Shown here piece by piece: positions 8,975 to 17,706 of a DNA stretch of 57,692 bases. How positions within the stretch are numbered: position 1 is the stretch's first letter; each line of letters opens with the position of its first letter. The translations under genes were made by a program, and so were the position numbers. The stretch is from Natrinema hispanicum. GTDB lineage: Archaea; Halobacteriota; Halobacteria; Halobacteriales; Natrialbaceae. The stretch spans positions 1-57,692 of the forward strand of contig NZ_FOIC01000018.1 in NCBI RefSeq assembly GCF_900111485.1. The letters run 5' to 3'. The notes beneath the pieces are model-generated. The model ran no database searches. It saw only the letters and a program-made list of their open reading frames with translations, and was not told where the DNA came from.

Positions 8975-8997
8975 GCCGCGACAGTTCGCGTCGCGGC
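8975..8997 (+). terminator. Hairpin after aglB
   Basis: A perfect 8-bp stem (gccgcgac / gtcgcggc) with a 7-base loop starts 11 bases after the aglB stop. There is no strong T tract after it, so it may be an RNA-stabilising or termination hairpin rather than a full intrinsic terminator. Confidence 0.35.
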
Positions 8998-9000
8998 TTG

Positions 9001-9417
9001 AGCATCGATCCTAGTTTGCCGTGTGGCTGTTTTTGATCGGCGCTACAATTGGACCGACAATACGCTCGCCGCTATTGTACACTGTGATCAGTCCTCGGGT
9101 CAGCCGACGACATCTGTTGCAGGGGAATCGATATCGCAGATTGCGTGTGATGAGACAGTGGTGTGATCTGTGACACGCGCGTACAAGTAGACTGAGACGG
9201 GCTGCTGTAACGATCTACCGGTGGGGCTGTAGCGATCGCGGTCCCTCCCAATGGCTTCAGTGGTCCGTCCGTCTCATTCTACCCAGCAATAATACCCGGC
9301 GAAGCCGCCGTAAGCTGCCGATTGTGGTGCCATGCGCGTTTTTCGCTCAATTATGTAACCTTATATATGTAAGTATAAGATAATTTTATTTCGATCGGTG
9401 ACAACCATTGGAATGTA
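9001..9417. other. Intergenic region, AT-rich toward its right end
   Basis: About 420 bases with no gene seen. The last 70 bases are strongly AT-rich (several TATA-like runs between 9,355 and 9,392) and probably hold the promoter of the 44-codon gene at 9,418. Confidence 0.5.
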
Positions 9418-9552
9418 ATGTCCGAAGCAGACAGCATGAAGGACTACCTCGCACAGAACCCTCGAATGATCGGCGTCCTGTTCACCCTGTTCGTCCTGCT
9501 TAGTCAGGCGGGTACGGTGGCTGCAGGGAGCATGTCCCAAGTTGGGCCCTAA
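9418..9552 (+). CDS. 44-residue single-span membrane peptide
   Basis: A tiny ORF of 44 codons. It has an acidic start (MSEADSMKDYLAQNPRM) and then one hydrophobic span (IGVLFTLFVLLSQAGTVAA, residues 18-36), which could be a membrane anchor or a signal peptide ending at an AxA-like site, plus an eight-residue tail. I recall families of short haloarchaeal proteins with the same YLxxNPRMIGxLFT...LLSQAG pattern (I think catalogued as DUF7503), which supports a real gene, but I cannot confirm the assignment here. It lies end-to-end with the CHAT protease gene, whose stop is 91 bases away on the other strand. A TATA-rich stretch precedes it. Function is unknown. Confidence 0.7.
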   Translation: MSEADSMKDYLAQNPRMIGVLFTLFVLLSQAGTVAAGSMSQVGP

Positions 9553-9643
9553 TATTGAATTAAGAAGACACCGTCTCGTTCACGCGTAACCTCGAGCCGA
9601 ACCGAACCACGATTCGACCAGTCGTTCTTCGTCGTGCTGTTTC

Positions 9644-11719
9644 TCAGTCGAGTAGCGACGTTCCGATGCCCTCGTTCCAGCATAACTCGCTCTCGGATAG
9701 CACCGGTAATTCCGTCCAAGTCAGATATTCCCGGAGTTCTGCCGTCTCTACTGCTAACCGTGGAGTCGATCCCGGCGTGAGGTGACAGTCGGAAACCGAA
9801 TCAAGCGGTGATGCGGTCACTGTCCCCAGTTTGAACTCCTTTGTCGAGTACGATTTGACGGCGAAATTGAATTCATTCTCGCCGCGAGACCCGATCTCGA
9901 CGAGCATTGGTGCCCCACCATCTGACTGGGCGATATCAGCCGACCCATCGCCAACGATGAGATACTGCTCGCCGAGCATCGAGTTCTCGCGAGCGATCTC
10001 GAGGGCACCCCGAAGCGGGAAGCCGCGATTTAACAGTCTGGCAATGGTCTCGCCGGCTGTCACTGCCCGTTCGTTGATGACGTCGGCGTACGTGCTGACA
10101 CCGCCGAACGCGCCCCGCCGGGTGAGCGCAAGCCCCTGTTCGTAGGAGCGACAGGCGTTCAGGAAGAAGACGCCCACGTCGACGGACTCGAGGGTCCGGA
10201 TGTCGAGGTCGCCGTCGGGACAGCGGAGGCCGTCTTCGGTCGCGTGGCCGATAAAGTGGAAGAAGTCATAGCCGCCGTCGGTCAGCAGAGTCGCCAGCCG
10301 GTCGGCGTCAACGCCGAACTTCGAGTCGATCTCGAAGGGGAGATCCGACCGGTTACCGTAGCTGCCGTCGAGTAGGTCGTGTTCGTCTATCATGCGCGCG
10401 TCGTTACAGACGAGCAAAAGCTCGATCGATTCGACGGGTTCCCGGTGCTGGAGTTGATGTCGGTACGCCTCGAGCGTCGCTTTCGAGGCCTGCTGTGGCA
10501 CGCCGTCGCCGAACCAGGCATGTTCGACGGATTCGCCCGTCACAGCCGGCACGATGAACTCCGACTCGGCCGGTCCCGGCGAGGACGAGCGTGCGGTCGT
10601 CGCTGAGCGGACGAGTTGAGAACTCGTCGCATCCGTGTTCGGGATCGACTCGGGCGGTTGACTCGTCGTGTCGCGAACGATCCCCAGTTCGTTGACGATG
10701 AACGGCAGCAACGTCGCGCTTTCTGGTTCGGACGGAACGTGGGCGGTCAGCGGCCACCGCGGAATGTGTGGTTCAAGCACGTCGAAGGGGACCGCGAGGT
10801 ACTGCTCGAGGCGCTCGGCGAGTGAACGGTCGTAGGTGGCCGCGAAGTCAAAGGGGAGGTCGTCTTCCAGCATCGATCGCTCGAGGAGGTCGTACTGGAA
10901 GACCCCCTCAGTCCGAACGATGCAATCGAGGAAGAAAAACCGCTTCAGGAGGTCGGCGATCTCGTCTTCGAACGTATGGCCAGCCGAGATCGGATGGGTA
11001 AACGCCGGTGTTTCGAGTGCCGGCTCGTCACCCGGTTGTATCGTGGCACCCAGGAAAAACGCGAGCGGCGCGACCTGATACAGCGAGGCGTACGATCGCG
11101 GCACGGTAATCGTGATGTCGCTGGCCGGCCGGTCGACGGTGTCGGGGATCTCGAGTTGGTCGCCGAGTTCGATCAACGGGGGATGGCCACGCAGTGTCGG
11201 CCACGTCCGCTCGGGCGAGGTGGTCTTCAGTGCGGACGGGAGCGCAGAGACGGCGTCCATCATCGCGTCGATATCGGGTGGCGTGGTGATCGTTCCCCGC
11301 GGCTGGTCATGCAGCGACCGGACACCGAGCTCGATCGTCGTCTCGCGGTCGGTCGTGATCGTGATCGACGTCAGTCCGATATCGATCGTCCCTGGTGCGT
11401 CGATGCGACAGTAGAGCTTGATCGGGCCGCTCAATCCGACGAACTGTGTCCGATCCTCGAGTTGCCCCGTTTCGCTGGTGTCGAAGCTCGCTTCCGTCCG
11501 CCCGGCTGCGTCGTGGACGGTGACGGAATACAGCTGATTGAACCCGAGTTCGTCGGTCTCGAGCCGGCAGGTCCGATCGACCGGGAAGCAAAACTGTGCT
11601 GGCTCGCTGGTGTCGAACGAGACGGAGCCGGGGGTCTCGATCTGGAGGCGGCGTTGCTCGATCGAGTCGTACACCTCGAGCCCGGTCGGGGCTGCCGTTT
11701 CCGCAAACGAGATCGTCAT
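9644..11719 (-). CDS. CHAT-domain (caspase-like) protease
   Basis: A 691-residue protein whose last third is a CHAT peptidase domain, the caspase-fold cysteine protease group found in prokaryotic immune and cell-death systems. The catalytic pair is visible as FFHFIGHAT (His492) and VFFLNACRS (Cys523), each at the end of a hydrophobic strand. A GAFGGVSTYADVIN segment and a LRGALEIARENS helix follow, as in other CHAT domains. Residues 1-130 are beta-rich and look like a sandwich or binding domain. The middle (130-420) is unassigned and probably autoinhibitory or substrate-binding. A beta-rich tail of about 90 residues comes after the peptidase. The gene starts 66 bases after the AAA ATPase gene on the same strand. 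Substrate and trigger are unknown. Presence of both catalytic residues argues that it is active. Confidence 0.8.
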   Translation of the reverse strand: MTISFAETAAPTGLEVYDSIEQRRLQIETPGSVSFDTSEPAQFCFPVDRTCRLETDELGFNQLYSVTVHDAAGRTEASFDTSETGQLEDRTQFVGLSGPIKLYCRIDAPGTIDIGLTSITITTDRETTIELGVRSLHDQPRGTITTPPDIDAMMDAVSALPSALKTTSPERTWPTLRGHPPLIELGDQLEIPDTVDRPASDITITVPRSYASLYQVAPLAFFLGATIQPGDEPALETPAFTHPISAGHTFEDEIADLLKRFFFLDCIVRTEGVFQYDLLERSMLEDDLPFDFAATYDRSLAERLEQYLAVPFDVLEPHIPRWPLTAHVPSEPESATLLPFIVNELGIVRDTTSQPPESIPNTDATSSQLVRSATTARSSSPGPAESEFIVPAVTGESVEHAWFGDGVPQQASKATLEAYRHQLQHREPVESIELLLVCNDARMIDEHDLLDGSYGNRSDLPFEIDSKFGVDADRLATLLTDGGYDFFHFIGHATEDGLRCPDGDLDIRTLESVDVGVFFLNACRSYEQGLALTRRGAFGGVSTYADVINERAVTAGETIARLLNRGFPLRGALEIARENSMLGEQYLIVGDGSADIAQSDGGAPMLVEIGSRGENEFNFAVKSYSTKEFKLGTVTASPLDSVSDCHLTPGSTPRLAVETAELREYLTWTELPVLSESELCWNEGIGTSLLD

Positions 11720-11785
11720 AGCTCAGCTGGTAGTGATTGCACCCACTCACCCCATGGTCAAAAAGAATTGTATCGGCCGGTCGGC

Positions 11786-12970
11786 CTATGCCCTGTCGAT
11801 CCCACTGGCCGACGGGACCGACGCCGCGGTGAGCGCTTGGAACGCAATCGTCGGGAACAGTGGGTTGACCGTACTCGGCTGGCGACCGCTGCCGCGATCG
11901 GGCGTCGACAGCGGTACCCGTTCGATGACGCCGCGATCCGCGAGTTCGTACAGAAACCGTTTGACCGTGCCGGCGGTCAGCGACGATCGAGCCGCGATCG
12001 CGGTCGCGATTTCGCGAATCGGGCGGTCGGTCGCATCGAGCTCGGTAAGCGTCACCAGCACCTGCTGGCGCGTTTCCGGAAGTGCCAGCGCGCGACCGAC
12101 GTGGACACCGTTTTCGGGCACGTCGGCCCGTGCAGTCTCGAGGTGGCTGTGCTCGATTCGATCCGCGTCTGCCTCGCGTGCGAGGACGGCGGCCCCGAAC
12201 AGCGCCGCGAGCGCGTCGTGAGCGTTTCCATCGGCCCAGGCGGCGAGTTCGCGCACGGCACCGTGATCGAGTGCGCCCGCTGCAAGCCCCGTCGAGGCGC
12301 GGTCGGTGATCACGTCGACGAGTTCGTGATCACGGTAGGCCGGCACGGTGACAGTCGCACCGTCCCACCCGTGGGGTTCGCGCTGGCCAACCGGGACGAT
12401 CGCGACGTGCGCGTCGACTGGTGTCAGAAGGTCGCGAGCGTGCCCGATGTCGAGCGTCTCGGGTTCGTCGTGGTGATCGATCGCGACGATCACGCGCCGG
12501 TCGGGACGGTCGAGCCTATTGCACAGCCGCGTGCGCAGTTCCTCGGTCCCGATGCCGCTCTCGGGGACCGGCTCGCTCGAGATCAGCGAGAGGACAGCCC
12601 GATAAAACGAAAAGGGGCTCTCGATCCGACGACCGTCAACGGTCCCGAACCACGTGATCGGGCCAGCAGCTCCGGCCCGCGTCGTCGTGCCGATCGACCG
12701 CGCCGAGCCGCTGAACTGGTCGTTGAGCGCATCGAACAGCGCGGTCACGATCGCGGACGTGCCCGATCCCGGCGGGCCGACTACCGCGACCGGTGGCGGC
12801 AGTTCGTCGTCGAAGACCGGCTCGAGCGCATCGAGTAGTTGCTCTAAGACGGGGCCACGGCCCACCGGCTCCGGTCGGTGGACAACGGGACTGAGCTGGT
12901 CGCGGTCGACGATAATGCGCCCGCCCTGTCGCGATGACCGCCGGCGAGCGATTCGCTCCTGTAAGTCCAT
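11786..12970 (-). CDS. Cdc6/Orc1-like AAA ATPase with C-terminal winged helix
   Basis: A 394-residue P-loop protein with the layout of archaeal Cdc6-like ATPases: short basic N-terminus, AAA core, helical lid, then a winged helix (about 300-355, IREIATAIAAR...VKRFLYELADRGVIERV). The Walker A region is VAVVGPPGSGTSAI at 61-74, where the usual lysine is threonine (T71). Walker B is RRVIVAIDHHDE at 158-169. Loss of the lysine suggests nucleotide sensing or a non-hydrolysing role rather than origin firing. I chose the ATG at 12970, which overlaps the glpC stop as TAATG; the frame runs open further upstream only inside glpC. Being translationally coupled to glpC and followed by the CHAT protease, it may be the sensor or DNA-binding partner of that protease. 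Confidence 0.75.
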   Translation of the reverse strand: MDLQERIARRRSSRQGGRIIVDRDQLSPVVHRPEPVGRGPVLEQLLDALEPVFDDELPPPVAVVGPPGSGTSAIVTALFDALNDQFSGSARSIGTTTRAGAAGPITWFGTVDGRRIESPFSFYRAVLSLISSEPVPESGIGTEELRTRLCNRLDRPDRRVIVAIDHHDEPETLDIGHARDLLTPVDAHVAIVPVGQREPHGWDGATVTVPAYRDHELVDVITDRASTGLAAGALDHGAVRELAAWADGNAHDALAALFGAAVLAREADADRIEHSHLETARADVPENGVHVGRALALPETRQQVLVTLTELDATDRPIREIATAIAARSSLTAGTVKRFLYELADRGVIERVPLSTPDRGSGRQPSTVNPLFPTIAFQALTAASVPSASGIDRA

Positions 12971-14301
12971 TACTGGCCGTCTGCCTCCGCCGGTCCGACG
13001 AGCGCTGCCTCGAGCACCTCGAGCGTGTGGGTAATCTCGTAGCCGGTGCCGTGTTCCATCTGCATCGAGCAGGTCGGACACTCCGTGAGCCCAGAAGTTG
13101 CGTCCGCGTCTTCCATGTGCTCGAACATTTCCGAGCCGATTTTCATGGAGGTTTCGTAATTCTCTTTCTTCCAGCCGTACGTCCCAGAGATGCCAGAACA
13201 GGAGTCACCGACATCGTGGGCCGTGATGCCGTCGATGGCGTCGAGTACTTCGACCGTCTGGCCGTCCAGTCCCTGGTTCCGGGCGTGACACGGCGCGTGA
13301 TACGCGAAGTCATCGAACTTGTCGCCGACCGAGGTGCCCTCGAGTTCGCCCTCGAGGTCCTCGTGGACTCGGAGGTACTCGACGGCATCCCAGGTGTTGG
13401 CGGCGACCTCCTCCGTACCCTCGAAGTCGAACAGTTCGGGGTACTCCTGGCGGAGCGACATCGAACACGAACTGCAGGAGGCGATGATGTCCGCGCCGTC
13501 TTCGAGAGCCCAGGCGAGCTCGCGCACGTTCGTCTCGGCCGACCGGCGTGCGTCCTCGAGCATCCCGTTTGCGAACATCGGCGTCCCCGAGCAGTGCTGG
13601 TTGGGGACCATGATCTCGTAGCCGAAGTGTTCGTAAACCCGAACCAGTGCCTTCGCGACTTCAGGGGTGTTGTAGTTGGCATAGCAGCCGTGGAAGTAGG
13701 CGATGCGCTTGTCCGCGTTTTCGACCTGTGCACCGCCCCTTGCCGTCCACCATTCACGAAATGTTTCGGTCGCGAATTCGGGGAACTCCCGCTGGCCCGT
13801 GATCCCGAGGAGCTTCTCGCCGAGCCACTGCGTCGCAGACAGCCCCATCATGAAGTTCGTCGTCCGCGGGAACATCGATCCGAGCGGGGCGAGTCGGCGG
13901 TAGTTCGCGAGCATGCGGTTGCGCCAGTACTCCCGCGAGAGTTTGCTCATGTTCTCCTCGACGTACTCAGCGCGGGCGGTGTTGTGCATCTGCGAGAGCG
14001 GCACCTCCGAGGGACAGGCACTGTCACAGCGCATGCAGTTCGAACACTTCATCACCGAGTCGTCGATGTCGTGGTCGTCCTGGCGCTTGAGCCGCCACTG
14101 TTCGGGCCCCTGGAACTTCGGGCCGGGGAACTCGTCGTCGACCTCGGCGACAGGACAGTTGGTATCGCAGGTCGAGCACTTGTAACAGTTGTCCGCCCCC
14201 GGTCGGAGGTCCATCTCCTCGGCCTCTGGAAAGACCTGAATCGGCTCGAAGTCGTCATCTCCCGGTCCGCCATCGTCAGTCGGCTGTTGTGCATCGCTCA
14301 T
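12970..14301 (-). CDS. glpC: Anaerobic-type glycerol-3-phosphate dehydrogenase, FeS subunit C
   Basis: GlpC passes electrons from the GlpAB dehydrogenase to the membrane quinone pool. The N-terminus holds two 4Fe-4S motifs (CYKCSTCDTNCPV near residue 39 and CSNCMRCDSACP near 86). Two cysteine-rich CCG domains follow, with HGCYANYN, SCSSCSMS, APCHARNQG and ECPTCSMQ as the recognisable pieces. Length 443 fits the family. It is the third subunit gene of glpABC and starts inside the stop of a 39-codon ORF (ATGA). Its own stop TAA overlaps the ATG of the AAA ATPase. Haloarchaea use this enzyme for glycerol catabolism, converting glycerol 3-phosphate to dihydroxyacetone phosphate. Confidence 0.95.
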   Translation of the reverse strand: MSDAQQPTDDGGPGDDDFEPIQVFPEAEEMDLRPGADNCYKCSTCDTNCPVAEVDDEFPGPKFQGPEQWRLKRQDDHDIDDSVMKCSNCMRCDSACPSEVPLSQMHNTARAEYVEENMSKLSREYWRNRMLANYRRLAPLGSMFPRTTNFMMGLSATQWLGEKLLGITGQREFPEFATETFREWWTARGGAQVENADKRIAYFHGCYANYNTPEVAKALVRVYEHFGYEIMVPNQHCSGTPMFANGMLEDARRSAETNVRELAWALEDGADIIASCSSCSMSLRQEYPELFDFEGTEEVAANTWDAVEYLRVHEDLEGELEGTSVGDKFDDFAYHAPCHARNQGLDGQTVEVLDAIDGITAHDVGDSCSGISGTYGWKKENYETSMKIGSEMFEHMEDADATSGLTECPTCSMQMEHGTGYEITHTLEVLEAALVGPAEADGQ

Positions 14302-14417
14302 CGAATCACCTGAGTGGGTCGGTCGCTGTCGGTCGCATCACTTGCTCGAGTCCGTTCACTCACGCCCAGTCGATCGCGTTCGCGACTCGAGTCGCACGGT
14401 TCGCCTATGCCCGTCAT
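14298..14417 (-). CDS. 39-codon bridging ORF between glpB and glpC
   Basis: Between glpB and glpC the minus strand holds one ORF whose ATG overlaps the glpB stop (ATGA, 14414-14417) and whose TGA overlaps the glpC ATG (ATGA, 14298-14301). The 39 residues (MTGIGEPCDSSRERDRLGVS and onward) are polar, rich in Arg, Asp and Ser, with no hydrophobic core and one Cys. The exact double overlap makes continuous translation from glpB to glpC possible, so the ORF may serve to carry ribosomes across the 112-base gap rather than to make a stable protein. Chance cannot be ruled out, since in GC-rich DNA short frames are often open. There is no detectable similarity to a known family that I can name. Confidence 0.45.
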   Translation of the reverse strand: MTGIGEPCDSSRERDRLGVSERTRASDATDSDRPTQVIR

Positions 14418-15700
14418 TGTCTCGCCTCCATCCCTGCGCGCTGGCCCGCGACGTAGCCCGTCGCGAGCGAGACGCCGCTGCCGGATTTCTCCGCCGCGAA
14501 GTCGTAGCCACCAAGCACTGCCCCCGCCGCACGGAGGTTCGAAAATTCGGGCTCGTCACCAGGATCGAGCGGCCTGAGATCGCGGTCGACTGGCAGGCCG
14601 AATCGTGCGTAGGGCTGGTCGCCGAAGACGTCGTCGACGAACCAGTCGTAGCGGTCTGCCGGATGCGGGACGTGACAGTCGAAGACCGGCTCGAACACCC
14701 GCTTGCGCTCCGATCGCACGCCCTTGCCGACCAACCCGCCCGTCGCCAGCACGTACTGGTCGGCGCGATGGGGAATCTCGGTGCCGTTGCGGTCGACGAC
14801 GACGTGGTCGATTTGCCCGCTGGTGCCGGTCTCGTACTCGACTACCGGCACCCCTGTCGTCACCCGGACGCTGGCGTCCTCGAGCGCGTCGTAGAGCAGG
14901 TCCTCGAGTCGCAGCCCGGGCAGGCTCGGTGGCCCCATCGGGACCTCGAAGACGTCGACGCCGAGTCGCTCCGCGAGATCGGCTCTGACCGCGTTCGCGT
15001 GGTCGTCTCCGAGGATCGCGGGGAAGCCGACGCGGGCCTCGTCCTCGAGCTGGGACCGAACGATGTCGGCCAGCGCGTCGCGGGCCGTCGTCTCGCCGGC
15101 CGCCGTCGTCACGGCTTCGTCCTGATCGAGCAGGTGTGCGTATCGCGTGACCTTCGCGTCGTCCCGGACGATGCCGGGGAACCGGACTGTGATCCCGCGG
15201 GCTGCGAAGGGAGCGCCGGCGGCCTCGAGATGAGATGCTGCCAGCGGGGCCTCGAAGTCAGGCAGCGTCTCGAAGCCGACGAGCAGGGTATCGCGGCCGT
15301 CGCTCGCGAGACCGGCGGCGGTCGAAACCGGGTATCTGGCGGTCGGCTTGACCGTGCCGCCGTGGGTCGGGACGAGCGCGTTCGCATCCGTGTGGCCACC
15401 GTCGTACGCGTCGCCTGCGATCTCGTCGAAAAACGAGAGGGCCTCACGGACCGCCTCGAGCCCCACGCGCTCGTAGGGGTGGCCTTCGGGGAGATCGACG
15501 AGCGCTTCGAACGGGTCCACGAGCGGGCCGTCACCCGTTGGTGTGTAGCCGAGCACGTCGATCAACCCGCTGGCGTGGCGGAGCGTACTTTGTTTGTACG
15601 AGACGAGCCGGACCTGTGCGCTCTGATCTGCGGCGGCAAGTGCGGCGGTTACCCCAGCGAGGCCGCCGCCGATCACGAGGACGTCGTCTTCGATCGCCAT
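14414..15700 (-). CDS. glpB: Anaerobic-type glycerol-3-phosphate dehydrogenase, subunit B
   Basis: GlpB is the FMN/flavin-binding subunit that joins the GlpA dehydrogenase to the FeS subunit GlpC. The Rossmann flavin motif is VLVIGGGLAGVTAALAAA at residues 8-25. The following YKQSTLRHASGLIDVLGY segment and the C-terminal GAVLGGYDFAAEKSGSGVSL...GYVAGQ (flavin-binding closing motif) are typical of GlpB. Length 428 is normal. Its ATG directly abuts the TAG of glpA with no base between them, so translation is coupled. The end of the gene overlaps the 39-codon ORF. Confidence 0.94.
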   Translation of the reverse strand: MAIEDDVLVIGGGLAGVTAALAAADQSAQVRLVSYKQSTLRHASGLIDVLGYTPTGDGPLVDPFEALVDLPEGHPYERVGLEAVREALSFFDEIAGDAYDGGHTDANALVPTHGGTVKPTARYPVSTAAGLASDGRDTLLVGFETLPDFEAPLAASHLEAAGAPFAARGITVRFPGIVRDDAKVTRYAHLLDQDEAVTTAAGETTARDALADIVRSQLEDEARVGFPAILGDDHANAVRADLAERLGVDVFEVPMGPPSLPGLRLEDLLYDALEDASVRVTTGVPVVEYETGTSGQIDHVVVDRNGTEIPHRADQYVLATGGLVGKGVRSERKRVFEPVFDCHVPHPADRYDWFVDDVFGDQPYARFGLPVDRDLRPLDPGDEPEFSNLRAAGAVLGGYDFAAEKSGSGVSLATGYVAGQRAGMEARQ

Positions 15701-17410
15701 CTAGCGGCCCCCTCGGATCCCGTCGATCCGGTCTCTCTCGGCTCGGCCGTCGTCGAAGGCCGCGAAATCCACGGTCGACGTCGCGCTCGCGGGATCGTGA
15801 TCCCGATTCATCGTCGTCGCGTGCAGTGCGTAGTTGAGCATCGCTTGCGAGAGCTGTTCGCCCCACAGCGCGTGACGCTCGCCTTTCCAGCGTTCCTGAA
15901 AGAGTTCGTCGAGCGCCTCGCGGACCATCTTTTCGTCGTATTCGGGGTGGAGTTCGTTCGCCATCGGTTGACAGCAAAAGCCACCCTGACAGTTCCCCAT
16001 CGAGGCCCGTGTCCGGATGCGAACCGCGTTCAGGTCCGTCCCCGACTGGGCGATGGCGTCTTTAATCTCCGCGCGCGTGACGCCTTCACACTGGCAGATC
16101 ACCGGGTTCGGCTCGTCGGTCTCGAGCACCTCGCGTGCCCGACTACCGAGTCGCTGTCGGCTCCGGCGGGCCACCGGCGAGCGCAGACCGAAGTCGTCCA
16201 TCCCGGCCTCGAGCGTCGCGATGTTTTCGCTGCCGGGCAGTGGCTCGTCGGCAGTTGCACAGGTGGCGGTTACACCTAGTTTCTCGCAGACGTGATCCGA
16301 GATCTGTTCGGCCATCATCCGGTAGGTAGTGAACTTGCCGCCGACGATACTGGACATCCCCGTGACGCCGTCGCGGTCGGCGTGATCGAGCAGGAAGAAG
16401 TCCCGGGTGATGTCGGTCGGGTCCTGCGTGCCGGTTCCCGGCGGCTCGTAGAGCGGGCGCACGCCCCAGAACGAGCGGATCGTCCGGGCCTCTTTGAGGA
16501 TCGGCACCAGTTCTGAGAGAGTATCGATCATCTGATCGACCTCCCACTGCTCTTCGGGATAGTCGTCCGGATCATCGACCTCCTCGTCGGTCGTGCCTAA
16601 GATTGCAGTCGTCTCGTGAGGAACGATAATATCCGCGTCGCCTTTCGGATGGCAGCGGTTGATCACGGTATCGACCTGCCGGACGTTCATGATCGTCATC
16701 ACGCCCTTGGAGGGCCGGACCGCGATCTCGAGGTCGGCCATCGCGCCGATCTGACCGGCCCATGCGCCGGTCGCGTTGACGACGTACTCGGCGGTGATCT
16801 CCTCGGTGGTCCCGGACGTGGCGTGCGTGCGTTTGCCGGGGCCCGAGTCGTGGCGCACCTCGACCCCGTAAATATCGTCGCCGTCGCGCAGGAGGTCGAT
16901 CACCTCGGCGTGGGTCTCGATGCGCGCGCCGTAGGTCTCGGCGTCGATCGCGTTCGCGACGCAGAGTCTGAACGGGTCGACCGCACCGTCGGGGACCTCG
17001 ATCGCTCGTTTGATGTCGTCCGCGAGGTAGGGCTCGACTTCGCGGGCTTCCGACCCCGAGAGCACGCGGGCGGGAATCCCACACTCTCGACAGCCCTCGA
17101 GTTTCTGCCGGAAGTAGTCGTCCGAGTCCTCGGGTCGCTGGACGAACAGGCCACCGGTCTCCTCGACGCAGTGGCCGGCGATCTCCCGAAGGACCTCGTT
17201 TTCTTCGATACACTCAGTCGCGCTGGCCTGGTCGGAGACGGCATATCGCCCGCCGCTGTGGAGCAGGCCGTGCATCCGACCGGTCGTTCCGTCTGTGAGG
17301 TTGCCTCGCTCGACGAGCGTGACCTCGAGGCCCCGCATCGCCAGATCGCGGGCGATGCCACAGCCAGTCGAGCCGCCGCCGAGGACGAGAACCTCCGTGT
17401 CACGGGCCAT
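15701..17410 (-). CDS. glpA: Anaerobic-type glycerol-3-phosphate dehydrogenase, subunit A
   Basis: GlpA is the FAD-dependent catalytic subunit that oxidises glycerol 3-phosphate. The dinucleotide-binding motif [21 protein letters not shown] lies at residues 7-27, and [27 protein letters not shown], typical of GlpA/GlpD, follows. At the C-terminal end a BFD-like 2Fe-2S domain is visible: [11 protein letters not shown] then [14 protein letters not shown] use the ATG at 17410 (MARDTEV) rather than upstream codons, because a TATA element at 17441-17452 places the transcript start just before it. It is the first gene of glpABC and diverges from glpK across a 296-base spacer. Confidence 0.95.
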   Translation of the reverse strand: MARDTEVLVLGGGSTGCGIARDLAMRGLEVTLVERGNLTDGTTGRMHGLLHSGGRYAVSDQASATECIEENEVLREIAGHCVEETGGLFVQRPEDSDDYFRQKLEGCRECGIPARVLSGSEAREVEPYLADDIKRAIEVPDGAVDPFRLCVANAIDAETYGARIETHAEVIDLLRDGDDIYGVEVRHDSGPGKRTHATSGTTEEITAEYVVNATGAWAGQIGAMADLEIAVRPSKGVMTIMNVRQVDTVINRCHPKGDADIIVPHETTAILGTTDEEVDDPDDYPEEQWEVDQMIDTLSELVPILKEARTIRSFWGVRPLYEPPGTGTQDPTDITRDFFLLDHADRDGVTGMSSIVGGKFTTYRMMAEQISDHVCEKLGVTATCATADEPLPGSENIATLEAGMDDFGLRSPVARRSRQRLGSRAREVLETDEPNPVICQCEGVTRAEIKDAIAQSGTDLNAVRIRTRASMGNCQGGFCCQPMANELHPEYDEKMVREALDELFQERWKGERHALWGEQLSQAMLNYALHATTMNRDHDPASATSTVDFAAFDDGRAERDRIDGIRGGR

Positions 17411-17440
17411 TCCTTCAGAAGCCACTACGGACAGCCACAT

Positions 17441-17452
17441 CTTTATTTTATC
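17441..17452 (-). promoter_or_regulatory. TATA element of glpA
   Basis: On the minus strand gataaaataaag reads as a TATA box about 37 bases before the glpA ATG, preceded by GC-rich DNA. A very short or absent leader is expected. Confidence 0.55.
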
Positions 17453-17614
17453 GGCGGCGAAGGAACAGCCATAACAATGGGTTGCTATCGGGATTGGTAG
17501 TCAGTTGATCGGAACAATATGCAGCGACCGCATGTCGGTTTTCTTCTGATAACAGCGCCTATAGCGTTCATACCTCCCAAATTCTCATACTCTCTTATGT
17601 TGGCTATGTTATGA

Positions 17615-17640
17615 GTTCGGTAACTTTTATAATGATTGTA
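17615..17640 (+). promoter_or_regulatory. TATA element on the glpK side of the divergent region
   Basis: cggtaacttttataatg holds a TATA-like core at 17624-17633. It is about 75 bases before the glpK ATG, so it would give a leader of roughly 45 bases. The 296-base glpA-glpK spacer probably also holds the operator for glycerol regulation, but I could not pick out a clear repeat. Confidence 0.45.
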
Positions 17641-17706
17641 GGAATTGTTTACCAGTAGAACGCGCCCGTCAGTAAAGACATCGCGCGCGAGTGTGGGATA
17701 ACACCT

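Noticed and set aside
10976-12838. 620-codon plus-strand frame over the CHAT and ATPase genes
   Set aside because: Antisense shadow: product is Arg/Gly-rich with no domain, whereas the minus frames hold a CHAT domain and a P-loop.
14342-16279. 645-codon plus-strand frame over glpA/glpB
   Set aside because: Antisense shadow of clear GlpA and GlpB coding.
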